Shown here piece after piece: positions 31,797 to 43,774 of a stretch of DNA of 64,000 bases (its first letter is position 1; the number at the start of each line of letters is the position of its first letter). The stretch lies in NCBI GenBank assembly GCA_015680905.1, contig CM027378.1, forward strand, positions 84,287,501-84,351,500, given 5' to 3'. Position numbers and translations under genes: made by a program. The notes below the pieces were generated by a model, which did not search any database, had not been told where the DNA came from, and saw only the letters and a list, made by a program, of their open reading frames with translations. This DNA is from Coptis chinensis (lineage: Eukaryota > Streptophyta > Magnoliopsida > Ranunculales > Ranunculaceae).

Positions 31797-32600
31797 ATGG
31801 ACCATTCCGTGAATACTCACATGATGAGTCTGAATAGGAAGAACTACACCATCTGGAAAGCCAAGATGGAAGACTTGCTATACTGCAAGGACTTCGCACT
31901 TCCCATTGAGAATGAGGTAGTAAAACCAGAAAAGACTGATGAGGCTGAGTGGAAAAAGCTTGACAGAAAAGCGATTGGATACATTCGACAATGGATTGAC
32001 GACAGTGTCTTTCACCATGTGTCCCAAGAGACTACAGCCTTCAGTCTGTGGAAGAAACTCGAAGACCTTTATGAGAGGAAGTCGAGTGGAAACAAAGTGC
32101 TAGTCGTTAAGAAGTTTGCAGACACGAAGTACCAAGAATGTTCTTCAATGTCTGAGCATCTTAATGAAGTACAGAATATCATCAATCAGATGCATTTGAT
32201 GAAGATCAATTTGGGAGACGAAGTTGAGGCTTTGTTTCTATTAGGCTCTCTACCCAAAAGTTGGGAGACATTAGCAGTTTCTCTACATGGAGCAGCCAAT
32301 AATGGAATTGTTACCATGGAGATGGCTACCACGTCTTTGTTGAATGAGGAGACTAGAAGGAGTGCAAGAAGCAGCTCCTCTCACTCAGAGATCCTTTTCA
32401 CAGAGAAACGGGGGAGAGGTCGAAACAGAAAACCATCTCGCTCTAGAGGTGATGACAGAAGTAAATCTAGGGGTGAAGCTAGAACTCCTAAGGCAGAGAG
32501 GCAATGTTACTATTGTGCCACCAAAGGCCACTTCAGATATGAGTGCAGAACACTGAAGAGGGATGAGAAGAATAACTATGTACATGAAGACATGGTGTAG
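31797..32600 (+). CDS. copia element 1 Gag (open frame)
   Basis: 267 codons, ATG at 31797, about 97 bases after the primer-binding site. Contains the UBN2 Gag core (NYTIWKAKMEDLLYCKDF, later LWKKLEDLYERKSSGNK and MSEHLNEVQNIINQM), a basic Arg/Ser-rich linker and a CCHC zinc knuckle (CYYCATKGHFRYEC, residues ~237-250). Gag forms the virus-like particle and binds element RNA. In active copia elements Gag is continuous with Pol; here a TAG follows VHEDMV, which may be a mutation. This is the only large open frame left in the element's 5' half. Confidence 0.85.
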   Translation: MDHSVNTHMMSLNRKNYTIWKAKMEDLLYCKDFALPIENEVVKPEKTDEAEWKKLDRKAIGYIRQWIDDSVFHHVSQETTAFSLWKKLEDLYERKSSGNKVLVVKKFADTKYQECSSMSEHLNEVQNIINQMHLMKINLGDEVEALFLLGSLPKSWETLAVSLHGAANNGIVTMEMATTSLLNEETRRSARSSSSHSEILFTEKRGRGRNRKPSRSRGDDRSKSRGEARTPKAERQCYYCATKGHFRYECRTLKRDEKNNYVHEDMV

Positions 32601-32639
32601 AGGAACGGAAACACAGGCAGAGATACTACCGCACTAGTC

Positions 32640-33796
32640 GACGACCTAGTGGGAATTGTGTCAGATTGTGGTGTGTGTTGTCTTAGTACCTCATGTCAGG
32701 ATACAGAGTGGGTGATAAATATGAGGAGCATCCTATCACGCCATTAACCGCGATTGGGGATTCTTCACTACCTACAGCTGTGGTGAATATGGTGAAGTAA
32801 GGATGGGTAACAGTGGCATCTCGAAGATTATAGGCATTGGAGATGTTCATGTAGAAACCAATGTCGGCTACACCTTGACACTCAAGGATGTAAGACATGT
32901 CCCTGACATACGGCTAAGCCTAATTTAATTTCGGCTGGGAAATTAGATGACGATGGCTTTGTAAACTCGTTTGGTAACGGGTATGGAAACCGAAAGCAGA
33001 GGTTCCATCAGAAGCAGCCGTGAGGAAAGAAAACTTGCTCTCTTTACAAAACAAAGGCTAGTTTGTGTAAAGCAGTATGAATGCGCGAAGAAGAAGCTTC
33101 TTCATCCGAGGCGTGGCACAAGAGACCGCGGTCACATGGGCATAAAAGGGATGGAAGTTCTTACTAAGCAAAAGGTCGTGCCAGACATTAAAGGTACACA
33201 TTTAAATACATGTACTCACTGTTTGGTAGGAAAGCAACACAGGGTGTCTTTCCAAAGATTCCCGTCTCACATAAAGGACAACCGCCCCTGAACTAGTGCA
33301 CACGACTTATGTGGTCCTATGAGAGTAAAGTCCCACCCAGGGAGCTTCGTACTTCTTGACATTCATTGATGATGCATCAAGAAAGATATGGGCCTATAGT
33401 CTGAAGACCAAGGATGAAGTACTTGGCGTGTTTGAGAAATTCCACAAAGATGGTGGAAAGAGAGACTGGGAAGTTGTTGAAGTGTATTCGCTCAGATAAT
33501 GGGGGTGAGTACATTGGGCCATTTGAAGAGTATTGCCAGAGTCATGGGATTCGTCATGAGCAGACCGTTCCCAAGACACCGCAACATAATGGAATAGCAG
33601 AGAAAATGAACCGCACCATTGTAGAGGATGAGATGCATGCTATCTCACTCTAAGCTACCTAGAAGCTCTTGGGTAGAAGCAATGCGCATGACCGTGTGCA
33701 TGTGATCAACCCGTCGCCGGCAAAGCCTCGAATAGTAATTATCCGAGAGAGAGAGTATGGTCGCAGAGATGTTGATTATGGATACTTAAGCGGTAT
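32640..33796 (+). pseudogene. copia element 1 protease and integrase, heavily decayed
   Basis: Protease remnant around 32783-32920 (EVRMGNSGISKIIGIGDVHV, TLTLKDVRHVPDIR) without a readable DSGA active site. GAG-pre-integrase remnant at 33090-33290 (RGHMGIKGMEVL, CTHCLVGKQHR: the zinc-binding CxxC). Integrase core pieces: AHDLCGP with the first catalytic Asp (about 33298), RSDNGGEY with the second (about 33490) and AEKMNRT with the Glu (about 33600). Multiple frame shifts and stops lie between them. Confidence 0.75.
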
Positions 33797-35820
33797 TTGG
33801 GTGCGGGGCATTTGTGCATATTCCGAAGGATGAGAGATCCAAGCTTGATGACAAAGCCAAGCAAAGTGCATTTTTTTCCGGGTTATGGAGATGAAAAGTT
33901 TGGTTACAAACTCTATGATCCGATTAACAAGAAGGTAATCCGAAGTCGAGATGTTGTGTTCTTAGAAGACCAAACCATATCAGACTTTGAGGAGGGTGAG
34001 AAGCTACAGGCTTTCACCAATGATCTTGTTGATTCAGAACAAGAAGTTCCTACTGTGGAACGTGCAGAAGGCATTGAGAATGCAGAGAACCATGAGTTTG
34101 AAGCTCATGATAAGAATCCTATTGCTCATGATGGGATAGAACCTATTGGTATAGAAGATGCAGATGAGATGCATGAACCACCACCAGAGCAAGCAGAAGT
34201 GCATCCTCCTGAGGCACCAGCAGATGGGGCAAGGAGGTCTGACAGAGGGAGACTAGCTTCAACCAGGTATCCACCACATACGTACGTGCTACTATCGGAT
34301 GGTGGAGAACCTATGTACTATCAAGAGGCACTTGAAGGTACAGACAAAGAAAAGTGGTTGAAGGCCATGCATGACGAGATGGATTCTTTGCATAAGAATC
34401 ACACTTATGAGTTAGTTGAGAAACCCACAGGGAGAAAAGTTCTCAAGAATAAGTGGATATACAAAGTCAAGCATGAGGAGAACAATCCTCACCCAAGGCA
34501 CAAAGCTCGCCTTGTTGTGAAGGGATTCGGTCAAAGGAAAGGGATTGACTTTGATGAGATTTTCTCTCCTGTAGTGAAGATGACTTCTATCCGGGTGGTA
34601 TTGGGTATGACTGCAAGTATGAACCTAGAGGTTGAGCAGCTAGATGTTAAGACAGCTTTTCTTCATGAAGAACTTGAAGAAGATGTCTACATGGACCAGC
34701 CATAGGGGTTTGAGGTCAAAGGCAAAGAGCACCTAGTATGCAAGCTAATAAAGAGCTTGTATGGGTTGAAGCAAGCATCGAGACAGTGGTACATAAAGTT
34801 TGATTCCTTTATGGCAAAGCAAGGATACAAGAAGTCTGCTTCCGATCATTGTGTGTTTGTTCAGAGATTTCCAGATGGGGATTTCATTGTGTTATTGCTG
34901 TATGTGGATGATATGTTGATAGTTGGCCCAAACATCAACAAAATATCCAAGCTAAAGAAAGACTTGAGTAAGTCCTTTGAGATGAAGGATTTGGGTCAAG
35001 CAAAGCAGATACTTGGGATGCGGATCACTCGTGACAGAAAGAGTGGGAAGTTGTGGCTTTCTTAAGAAAGCTACATTGAGAAAGTGTTGAAGAGATTCAA
35101 CATGGATCAAGCGAAGCCAGTCAGTTGTCCGCTTGGTGGCCAGTTTCGCATGACCAAAGAGATGTGTCCTAAGGGTGAGCATGAGCAGAGTCAGATGGAA
35201 AAGATTCCTTATGCATCTGCAATGGGCAGTTTGATGTATGCTATGGTGTGTATTAGACCGGATATTGCTTTCGCCGTTGGGGTTGTAAGCAGATTTTTGT
35301 CAAATCCGGGTAAAGAACATTGGGAAGGTGTTAAGTGGATATTGAGATATCTCAAGGGCACTTCTAAATCGTGTTTGTGCTTTGGTGGAAGTAAGCCCTT
35401 ACTTGAAGGCTACACTGATGCAGACATGGCAGGTGATGTTGACTCAATGAAGTCCACCTCCGGTTATCTGGTTACTTTTGCAGGGGGAGCAGTTTCTTGG
35501 CAATCTAAGTTGCAAAAGTGTGTTGCCCTCTCCACTACAGAAGCCGAGTATATTGCAGCCACTGAATGTTGCAAAGAGATGTTATAGATGAAGAGGTTCT
35601 TCGACGAACTAGGGCTAAAGCAGAAACATTTTGTAGTTCTATGTGACAGTCAGAGCGCCATCCACTTGAGCAAGAATCCGAGTTTTCATTCTAGATCCAA
35701 GCACATACACGTGCGTTATCATTAGATTAGAGAAGTACTCGAAGACAAGCATTTGTGTATCGATAAGATCCATACCGACAAGAACGGGTCGGATATGATG
35801 ACCAAAGTCTTACCGAAAGG
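33797..35820 (+). pseudogene. copia element 1 integrase C-terminus, reverse transcriptase and RNase H
   Basis: Open segments 33797-34705, 34757-35065 and 35084-35587 share one frame apart from stop codons. Integrase tail: FGYKLYDPINKKVIRSRDVV. RT: WIYKVKHEENNPHPRHKARL, then QLDVKTAFLH and the intact catalytic YVDD (about 34902-34913). RNase H: GYTDADMAGD, TTEAEYIA and LCDSQSAIHLSKNP. Stops at QP*GF (34703), LWLS*ES (35063), EML*MKR (35585) and RYH*IR (about 35722) fall where related proteins have Gln or Trp, so single C-to-T or G-to-A changes explain each. Confidence 0.85.
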
Positions 35821-35924
35821 TAAGTTTGATATTTGTTGTGCTACCGCCGGAATGGTATCAGACTCCTCCTGTTGATTTGGAAATTGTATGGAGGTATCCC
35901 CCTCACTGTTCGGGAGGGGGAGAT

Positions 35925-36606
35925 TATTGGAGTTATCCCTCACATGAGGAGAGAAACGGAGCTGATTCTGCGTGAATATGTCAGAGCGCACCTGCGCTCG
36001 TGCCGTAAAATCATTCCAGTGTTTTGGGCGCGACCTACGCTCAGAGGAGGCGCACCTGCGCTCTTGCCGTGGAAGCATTACAGTGTTTTGAAGCACTGCG
36101 CTCGAAAGTAAGCGCACTGGCGCGGTTCCGATTTTCGTGGGCCTCATTACAAGAATCATGAAATTTGGTTTTTTGATATAAAAACAAAATCAAGGTTTTG
36201 GAAAACCTAAGACGAAGAACCAGACAAAAACAAAGAGAGAGAAACCCAATCTTGAAAGCTATCAAGATTGAGAGATAACCTTTACAGAGATACAACCCTA
36301 TAAAGAGATAAGAGTGATCTAGTAAGGTGAGAGACTGAAAGGAGAGATTGTAATCTTCCTTCCTACTTTATAAAGAACTAGCTCTTGTGGAAGTAGGCAC
36401 CATTGGCCAAACCACGGTAAATCTTTGTTTTGTGGTTTGCCTTTACTGCTTTACATTATTATTTGTTATTGATAGTTGTTTAGCGAGTTGGGCATGTTAG
36501 TATAGGCTGTAGTTGATATTTAGATTTTGTCCGGAGTTGAATTATTTCCATATACGAGTTATCTGTGTAGTGGGGGAATCGATTGGTATTGGTATAATCC
36601 CCAACA
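35925..36606 (+). repeat. copia element 1, 3' LTR
   Basis: 682 bp, starts TATTGGAG (first dinucleotide TG changed to TA) and ends CCCCAACA. Same GC-rich block and TATAAAAA (about 36175) as the 5' LTR. Confidence 0.9.
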
Positions 36607-36737
36607 AAAAGTGCATGGATGGGATATTCCGTCGCCACAACTCTGTAGGGAATGTCGATTCCTTTCTTCTTCGACTCGAGGATTATTGCTATAACCAGAA
36701 GGAAATATATCCTCACCTGCCACCTTTAAGCAATTAA

Positions 36738-38018
36738 TACTGATTCATGGGGCATTTTTTCTTTTCTCTTCCATATTAGTTATCAAAGATCCGATTCATT
36801 CGAAGTAGCCCGATTTCAAGTGTACAATCTAATGCATAATTTGCTGCCTGTAGCCCATAGGTGTGATTGGTGAAATTCTTGTCAACCATGTCATCAAAAC
36901 CATCAGTTTCTAGTTTGTCAACAGACCATGATATTGCGCTAGTATACATGCACTATAGAGACAGCATTTTTCACAAGGATAAAATCCAGTTGCCCAGAAA
37001 TGGTGCATTCAATTGAGCATAACGCCATGGAAACTATTGAAAATGAACCTATAACGACTATAACAAAATTTTGGCCAAATCGAATTGGGGAATAATCTGT
37101 GACCTATTTGTTGCTTCTTCGCCTAATTTGTAACTCGTAAGTATGAGAATGTACCAAATGTACCGAGTTTTCTCCCATGCTAAAGAACAATGAGTAAGTG
37201 ATATATGGTACGCGAGATAGCAAGAGGAATCAAAAGATTAAATTCTCAAGTGGGGTATGAGCTTAATTTTCTTTACCAGCCAGAGACAGATAGACTCAAA
37301 GTAGTAAATTCGAGTTCACCGAATTCCAACTGAGTTCACCTGAGTTCTGAAATTCCGACCGATTCTGCCAGAGTTTCGCTACTAGCTCATCATTAGAGAA
37401 GTGGTGAAGGAGATCCAATCTCAGGGTCTACTCATAAACTCCTGTCACTCAAGAGGAAGAACTAAAATCTACCTAATCCTCAAGTTAGCTTCTTTTGGGT
37501 TTATTTCTGGAAGATCATCACCTTAATCCAATTCGGATTTGTTTCAGTAAGATGATTGTGTTGTTGTTGGGAGAGAAGACACTTTTTGGGGAAGTTGTTC
37601 GTGGATAATAGCTAAAAATTCTAACACCATTCCGGCCATCATAGGTATCTTCAGCTACACAGTTACAAATCACTCATTGATTACCAAAACAAGATTGATT
37701 ATTTGATTGCTCTCACCAGAATAGACCTGCTTAGTGCGCTGCTTCAGGGTATTGTTGGTCTTGGTTATCTTACTAACTTCTGGACAAGTGTTTTGTGGTG
37801 GGTTAAATTAAGATTTGATTGAGGATATAAGGGTTAATCTGGTAGTATGTGAAAATCTTTCTATTCAGGGGTTTTCTTTGAAACTCAGGATGAGGATGGT
37901 GTACTAGTAGCTTTTGTGTTCAGCTGATTCCATTTTTTATCAGAGCTGATTCAGCTTAGGATCAAGTGTCACTTTTTTGGAAGAGCATATTTTGCTCACT
38001 GGGTGGTAACTTTTAGGC
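36738..38018. other. no gene recognised upstream of LINE 2
   Basis: 1.3 kb without a coding motif. The right part may be 5' leader of LINE 2; no ORF1 (nucleic-acid-binding protein) is visible, so LINE 2 is probably 5' truncated or has lost ORF1. Confidence 0.45.
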
Positions 38019-38750
38019 ATGATAGCCATAAACTATCGGGGGATGGGCACCTCCTCTTCAGTTCATATCATAAAGGACCTCATTGGTGCCCACGATCCGG
38101 ATGTCATTTGCTTGTCTGAGACTAAAGCAACAGGAAAAAGAACGAAAATAGTAAGGAAGCAGTTAAAATATCAAGGTAGTCATGTAGTACCAGCTGATGG
38201 AAGAAAAGGTGGTCTCACAGTTCTATGGAAGGAAGATTGTAATGTGGAGATACATGCAGCAACAAAAAACTATGTCATAGGCAAAGTTACAAATCTTGGC
38301 TCTGTATCATCATCTTGGGTATTTACATTTGTCTATGGAAAACCAATTTCTCATCATCAGAAGAAAGTATGGGATGAGTTAACAAGTTTAGTTTATCATA
38401 TAGATGACCCCTGGATTCTTTTCAGGGATTTTAATGCAATAACAAGTTTAGATGAAAAAGAAGGAGGGAATAATATTAGAAGCAGAAGCATGGTAGACTT
38501 TAATGACTTTATAAATGGCATTGGATTAGTTGATTTAGGCTACATAGGTTCGAAATTTACATGGTGCAATAATAGAGCATATGGAAGTCACATAATGGAG
38601 AGGTTAGACAGAGCATTAGCTACTACTTCATGGATGGAATTTTTTTCCAGAGGCTAAAGTTACAACTGTCACAAATGTTTCATCAGATCATCTTGCCCTT
38701 TTCATAAGTTTACATAAAGCCGAGCCAATTCCAAAAAAGCCTTTCAAATT
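38019..38750 (+). pseudogene. LINE 2 endonuclease domain
   Basis: Frame 38019-38657 starts MIAINYRGMG and contains APE-type endonuclease motifs: PDVICLSETK (catalytic Glu), GGLTVLW, FVYGKP, FRDFNAI (Asp-x-Asn; the preceding Gly of GDFN is Arg) and MERLDRAL. The T run at 38640-38647 has one base too many; after it the next frame gives FPEAKVTTVTNVSSDHLAL with the catalytic SDH. The enzyme nicks the target DNA to prime reverse transcription. Confidence 0.85.
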
Positions 38751-38757
38751 TTATGAA

Positions 38758-40221
38758 ATGTGGCTGAGAGATGACAACTGTAAGAACGTTATTGAGCATG
38801 CCTGGAACTCAGTGGAAGAAAATGAGAGTATGTCACTGGTAGCACAGAAACAAGACGCCACAAGGGAGAAACTAATGGTATGGAACAAGAGAGAGTTTGG
38901 GAATGTGGTTTTTGAGATTAGAAATGTTAAAAAACAGCTTGAGAAGTTGATGACTGGGGACATGAATGAAAGGAAGTATCAGAAGATTCAAAGCTTGAAA
39001 TCCAAGTTGGTAGATTTACTTGAGCGAGAGGCTAGCATGTGGAGGCAAAAGTCAAGTCAAAACTGGGTAAAGGACTATGCGAGGAATACGAAGTATTTTC
39101 ATATCTCCACTGTATATAGGAGAAGGAAAATAAGATGGATAAACTCAAGAATGAACAAGGGATTTGGAAAAAGGGCATAGAGGAGGTAAGTGGAGTGGTT
39201 AATTCTTTTTTCACTAATCTTTTTAGCACAAATAGCCCAAAAACTGATTCTTCTATTCTTAACCTTTTCAAACCTATTATAACAAGTAGAGAGAATGACA
39301 TTTTGGGAAAGATACCTACTGATACAGAAATATGGAATGTTGTCAAGAAATTACACCCCCTTAAAGCACCAGGACCTGATGGCTTCCAGGGGGTGTTTTA
39401 CCAGAGTTGCTGGGATATAGTAAGGCCTCTCATCACCAAAACTGTTAAGGATTTCTTCCTTTATAACATGCTGCCACATAACTTTGATTCCCAAAATCCC
39501 TTCCCCATACTACATTTCAAAATTCCGACCCATAAGTCTATGCAACTTCACCTACAAAATCATTTCAAAACTCCTTGCCAATAGATTAAAAACCCACTTA
39601 CACAAAATAATATCCCCTTTTCAAGGTGTCTTTGTCAAAGGAAGATTCATTGGTGACAACATAGGATTGGCACGCGAAATTTTCCATCACATAAGTAGAA
39701 TGGAAAAGAAGAAACAAAGATGGCTAGCTCTCAAATTGGATATGAAAAAGGCTTTTGATAGGGTGGAGTGGCAGTTCTTATACCAAGTTTTTGAAAAGCT
39801 TGGTTTCAATAACAAATGGATAGCTATGATTAGAAAATGTCTAGAGACAGTATCATATAGAGTTCTTTTAAATGGTTCACCCTTGAGTAACATTCTTCGT
39901 CAAAGAGGCCTAAGGCAAGGAGACCCCTTGTCTCCATATTTATTCATTCTTGTTACAGAAGTATTGTCAGGACTGTTGGGAAAGGCAGAAGAAGAAAAGA
40001 AGCTGAGTGGAATCAAGATGAGACAAAACTCTCCTCCAATCAATCATCTGTTATATGCTGATGATTTGATAGTCTTTAGCAAGGCAAGTTTGGATCAAGC
40101 CAGTAACATGAAGGAAATACTTGGTCAGTATTGCAACGCCATAGGTCAAGAAGTTAATTGGATGAAGTCATGCTTTCTTCAGTCAGAATGTACATCAGCG
40201 ACATCAAAAGATTCTTCTTAG
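38758..40221 (+). pseudogene. LINE 2 reverse transcriptase
   Basis: Pieces in three frames: 38758-39180 (linker, up to YFHISTVYRRRKIRWIN), 39135-39584 (LHPLKAPGPDGFQGVFYQSC, RT motif 1) and 39484-40221 (FRPISLCNFTYKIISKLLAN, ALKLDMKKAFDRVEW, RQGDPLSPYLFIL and the catalytic LLYADDLIVF near 40050-40080). Frame shifts at about 39150 and 39490 break the protein; the catalytic Asp residues themselves are intact. Confidence 0.88.
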
Positions 40222-40231
40222 GAAATGGAAA

Positions 40232-41265
40232 GTGAGAAGATTCATGGAAAAAGAAAAGTATTTGGATGTGCCAATTTTACTGGGTAAGAAAAAAGGGGAA
40301 GATTTTGAATATCTGGTGGACAGCGTACAGAAAAAAGTTGCAGGATGGAAGGTCAAGGTTCTCTCACAAGCAAGTCGAACAACTCTTGTTGAAGCAGTGG
40401 GTCAAGCTGTTCCAATATATGATATGGGTGTGTATCATTTACCTATTAGTATATGTGATAAGTTGGATAAGATCAATAGGGATTTCTAGTGGAATGGCAA
40501 TGCAAATTCAACTGCGTGGCACACACTAAGCTGGGAAAAACTATGCAGAGCAAAGATGAATAGAGGCTTAGGATTCAGAAGAGCAAGAGACATGAACATG
40601 GCAATGCTTGCAAAGCACAGCTGGAGAATGATAAATGATCCTAATTCTATTTGGGTTAAGACATTCAGAAGTTTATATCAATGGGAGATGACTTCACAAG
40701 ACACAACTAGAAAAAAGATACCTACATCCTATTTCTGGAAAGGAGTTGTGAAAAGTATGGACTCAGTGAAGGAAGGATACATGTGGAAACTAGGAGATGG
40801 TAATAGTATCCACACTTTTACTGGACCTTGGTTGCTCCTTAACAATAAATCAATTCGGCTGTCAGATCATGTCATTGATGACTTCTCATTCTCGGCAGTA
40901 GAAGATAGTACACATGTAAGTCATCTGTTAGAAAAGGATTCAATAGATTGGAATCAAGAAAGGTTGGGAGAATTGTTTCCCAAGCCAATCGTGGAATGCA
41001 TCAACCTCAAGGAAGTAAATCCCACCTCTCAAGATAAGCTCATCTGGTGGAGAGATAGCAAAGGAATCCTTACAATAAAATCAGCCTACAAGATGCTCAT
41101 AAGAGAATCTGAGAAGGGAGAGTGCTCAAAAAGTAACTGTAGAACTATAAAAAGAATATGGAATCTAAATATAGATGCAAGTACTCAGTTATTTCTATGG
41201 AAGCTATATATGGGAGGCTCACTGGAGATGTTTTATTAAGAAGAAAATTCAAAGGAGATGCCAGC
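40232..41265 (+). pseudogene. LINE 2 thumb region up to the hAT insertion
   Basis: 40232-40489 (KYLDVPILLGKKKGEDFEYL, KVKVLSQASRTTLVEAVGQA) ends in a TAG before WNGNANSTAWHTLSW; 40556-41239 continues (RGLGFRRARDMNMAMLAKHS, later KLIWWRDSKGILTIKSAYKM), the usual post-RT region leading to the zf-RVT finger. The finger is cut by the hAT element at 41265. Confidence 0.85.
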
Positions 41266-41278
41266 CATAGTACAAAAT

Positions 41279-41412
41279 GTTACGATATATATCGAGAAAT
41301 TAGAGATGGATATAGAAATATCGCGATATTCAATTGGATAAATACTAGTGTAACTATTGATGATATTTATAGATATATCGCGATATTTCGACGATATAGC
41401 GATAGAGAAAGT
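41279..41412. repeat. left subterminal repeats of the hAT element
   Basis: CGATATATATCG, ATATCGCGATAT and GATATATCGCGATATTTCG units. The right end (45478-45716) holds a larger set with the same TATCGCGATAT core. Confidence 0.75.
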
Positions 41413-41442
41413 TGAAAGAATTTTTGGCGATGAATTGAAGGC

Positions 41443-42799
41443 TTAAGAAATTTCTTAGACGGAGAGTTTAAATTCTTGAAAAAGGGATCAATCTTTTGGA
41501 TTTCAAGCCAAGTAGAGTGAACTCAATTATTCAAGTTACAGATCTCAAAGATATGCCCAAGAGAGAACTGAAAGTTGCTTCTATCCAAAGTTTGTCTTTG
41601 TTTCAAGATAATTATCCTGAAATGGTTGCTAGAAAGGTAAGTGCTACTTTTTGAGATTGAATCTGCTTAGAATCTCAGTGTTTCTAATGTGAGTTTCGGT
41701 GATGCAGGTTTTATTAATATTCCATGGTACTTTACTATGTTGTATTCCATGTTTAGTCCTTTCCTTACTCAAAGAACTAAGAGCAAGTTTGTGATATCTA
41801 AGGAAGAGAATGCTACTGAGACCCTTTACAAGTAAGTTAATCATCCCAGAAATGTTAAAACAAATTTGTAGCTTCCACCATGTTGTATTGTTTAAAAAAA
41901 ACAAAATTTTTTTTTGAATGGTCTTGGTAGTTTGGTCATTGGTGGTAGGGTTGCTATTTCTTTAACTTGAAACCTTCCTTGTCCACTTCCTTTTCAGATA
42001 GACCCATTTTTTTGAATTTGAAAGATCTTCCTATTAATGAATTTACGTTACTTAATTATTATGTGCAAACCTGATTAGGATTTTAAATATTGTTGCTCTA
42101 GCTTAATTTTGTTACTCCTTTTAGTTTATGTAATTGATCTAAATTTATCAATTACTAGTGATTAGGTTATTTATAAAACCTGAGAATGTGCCAATCCAGT
42201 ATGATGGACTTGGTCGACCAAACGAACTAGAGGACGGTCCGCCTAAACCAGCATCCGAGTTTAATGGAGGAGGAGAGAAAGTGAACCTTGAAATTGATGG
42301 AATTGAGGTATTCATGTGTTAAAAATGTTAATTTGAATTCTAAGTTGAGTACATTAAGGTTAAATGCAGGCATAAGAGCACCTAAGGCACCTTAGGCTTG
42401 GGCCAAATGGGTGCCTCGTGCCTCCTAGGCTTATCCCTATCGCCTGAACCTTTTATTTCATAGCTTTTGGTTGATTCTAATTTGAAAACTGAGCTGGGTT
42501 AAGTTAACTGACCACCTTTGCTTTTTTTGAATTGTTACATTGTTCTTAGTGTGGTGCAACAATAACTTGGGATATAGTGGTTGGGAGGATGGAAAGTGGA
42601 ATATAGTGCTGAATTCATACCAATTATGGAGGGAAGCTACACTATTGCCATAGAAAAGCCAAAAATGATTGCTACACTGGAATAACCAATTCACAATTCT
42701 TTCACACCTAGAGAAGCTGGTAAGATGGTTCTCTCAATCAATAATACAAGTTCTCGGAGAAAGAAGGTTGCTGCTTATAGATACTTTGTGCGCAAATCG
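41443..42799 (+). pseudogene. PATL: patellin (Sec14/CRAL-TRIO plus GOLD) exon fragments
   Basis: Four exon pieces with splice sites. E1 ~41443-41636: INLLDFKPSRVNSIIQVTDL, then KDMPKRELKVA and SLFQDNYPEMVARK (CRAL-TRIO), with a TAA shortly before. E2 41708-41831: FINIPWYFTMLYSMFSPFLT then KSKFVISKEENATETLYK. E3 ~42166-42307: PENVPIQYDGLGRPNELEDG and FNGGGEKVNLEIDGIE. E4 42550-42799: GATITWDIVVG, frame shift, then EYSAEFIPIMEGSYTIAIEK, a TAA, and SRRKKVAAYRYFVRKS (GOLD). Patellins bind phosphoinositides and act at the cell plate and plasma membrane. The N-terminal half is missing and stops and a frame shift disable it. It lies entirely within the hAT element. Confidence 0.88.
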
Positions 42800-43770
42800 G
42801 TATACTATACACAATTAGTCTTAAATAAATTCCCCATTTAGGTGTTTAAGAATGAATGGTAGAGATAAATGCTTAGATATAAAACATGGTATTAAGTGAA
42901 TCACATGGCAACTGTCTTATGATGTAATTAGTTAAATTTGTTAATCCATGATGTGGATCCTTTGCTCTATCATATTTGTTTTACTAGCATCTTTCTTGGT
43001 GTGGATACCTTGTTTCTAAAGTGGTGTCTATTGTGTGAACTATATGGGTTGTCATTAGGTAGTTGGTACTTGATGTCGGATGGTGATAGAGATGGGGATG
43101 CATGAAAAGTTAGTCTCGAAGAGTTTATCATTGATACGCAACTTTAAGTTTAGTGTGGATCGTATTAAAACAGTTTTCCTACAGTGATATTTGAAACTTC
43201 ATATCAAAGTGGAATCTTGGTCTTTTTGATTAAATCCAATTCTTGATGATATTTTAGTGAGTCATCTATCCAACGCAGCAACCCTCGTTCAATTTGGATG
43301 TGGGTGGAAAAAGATATGCACTCCAAAATACTACGCGTCAGAAAATTTCGCTAGTCAAAAAAACAGTTTCTGCACAATGTTAGACCTCAGTTTTTATATG
43401 TCTAGAAGGAGAGATAGGTTTTTGGTAAAACATGAAAAATTAAGACCCGTGAGTCTACTTTCTAACCCAATTGGCCTCAATGCGTTCCGAGGCCTGTGGA
43501 GATAGATATGGCACCGTGAAGTTGGGTTGACAGAAAAATAGTGCGTCAGAAATCAGTTTTTGCACACTGTGTTCGAGCCAAGTTTTCGCCTATTTAGAAT
43601 GAGATCGAGTTTTTTTGTAAAACATAAAGAAGTAAGTTATATGTATTAGAAGTTTAACGCAAAAAGCCTCGATGCTTTTGGATATCTATGGAAAGAGTTG
43701 TGCTATCCCAAAGATAGCCCGTCAGAATTTTCGTTTGCTAAAAATTTGGATTGTTACCAAGTTCGCGCTA
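42800..43770. other. hAT element interior, no gene recognised
   Basis: No coding motif. The 82-codon frame at 43257-43505 has no family resemblance. Confidence 0.45.
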
Positions 43771-43774
43771 TAAT

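Larger units (their letters stand above)
30976..36611 (+). mobile_element. Ty1/copia element 1, full length with LTRs
   Basis: LTRs at 30981-31686 and 35925-36606, 5-bp target duplication AAAAG on both sides, primer-binding site, gag, decayed protease and integrase, reverse transcriptase and RNase H in copia order (integrase before RT). The polypurine tract GGGAGGGGGAGA ends just before the 3' LTR. Similar to the Tnt1-94 group by Gag. The LTRs differ by many substitutions and ~24 bp of length, so it is not a very recent insertion. Confidence 0.92.
30684..36737 (+). pseudogene. unassigned host ORF split by copia element 1
   Basis: Frame 30693-30980 (INLYDPEIRKCWISLGDWSS, then DCMGEIVYSYKDNQ and MSYSCCKVIRGFSEK) stops being host sequence exactly where the copia LTR begins. 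After the element and its AAAAG duplication, the same frame resumes at 36612 (CMDGIFRRHNSVGNVDSFLL, then YCYNQKEIYPHLPPLSN) to a stop at 36735-36737. Together about 140 codons without an internal stop. No family recognised; the repeated aromatic and Gly-rich character could suit a kelch-like or F-box-associated protein but this is a guess. The insertion would truncate it after FSEK. Confidence 0.5.

Noticed and set aside
41443..42799. Functional patellin gene
   Set aside because: N-terminal half missing, two stops and a frame shift, enclosed by hAT ends.
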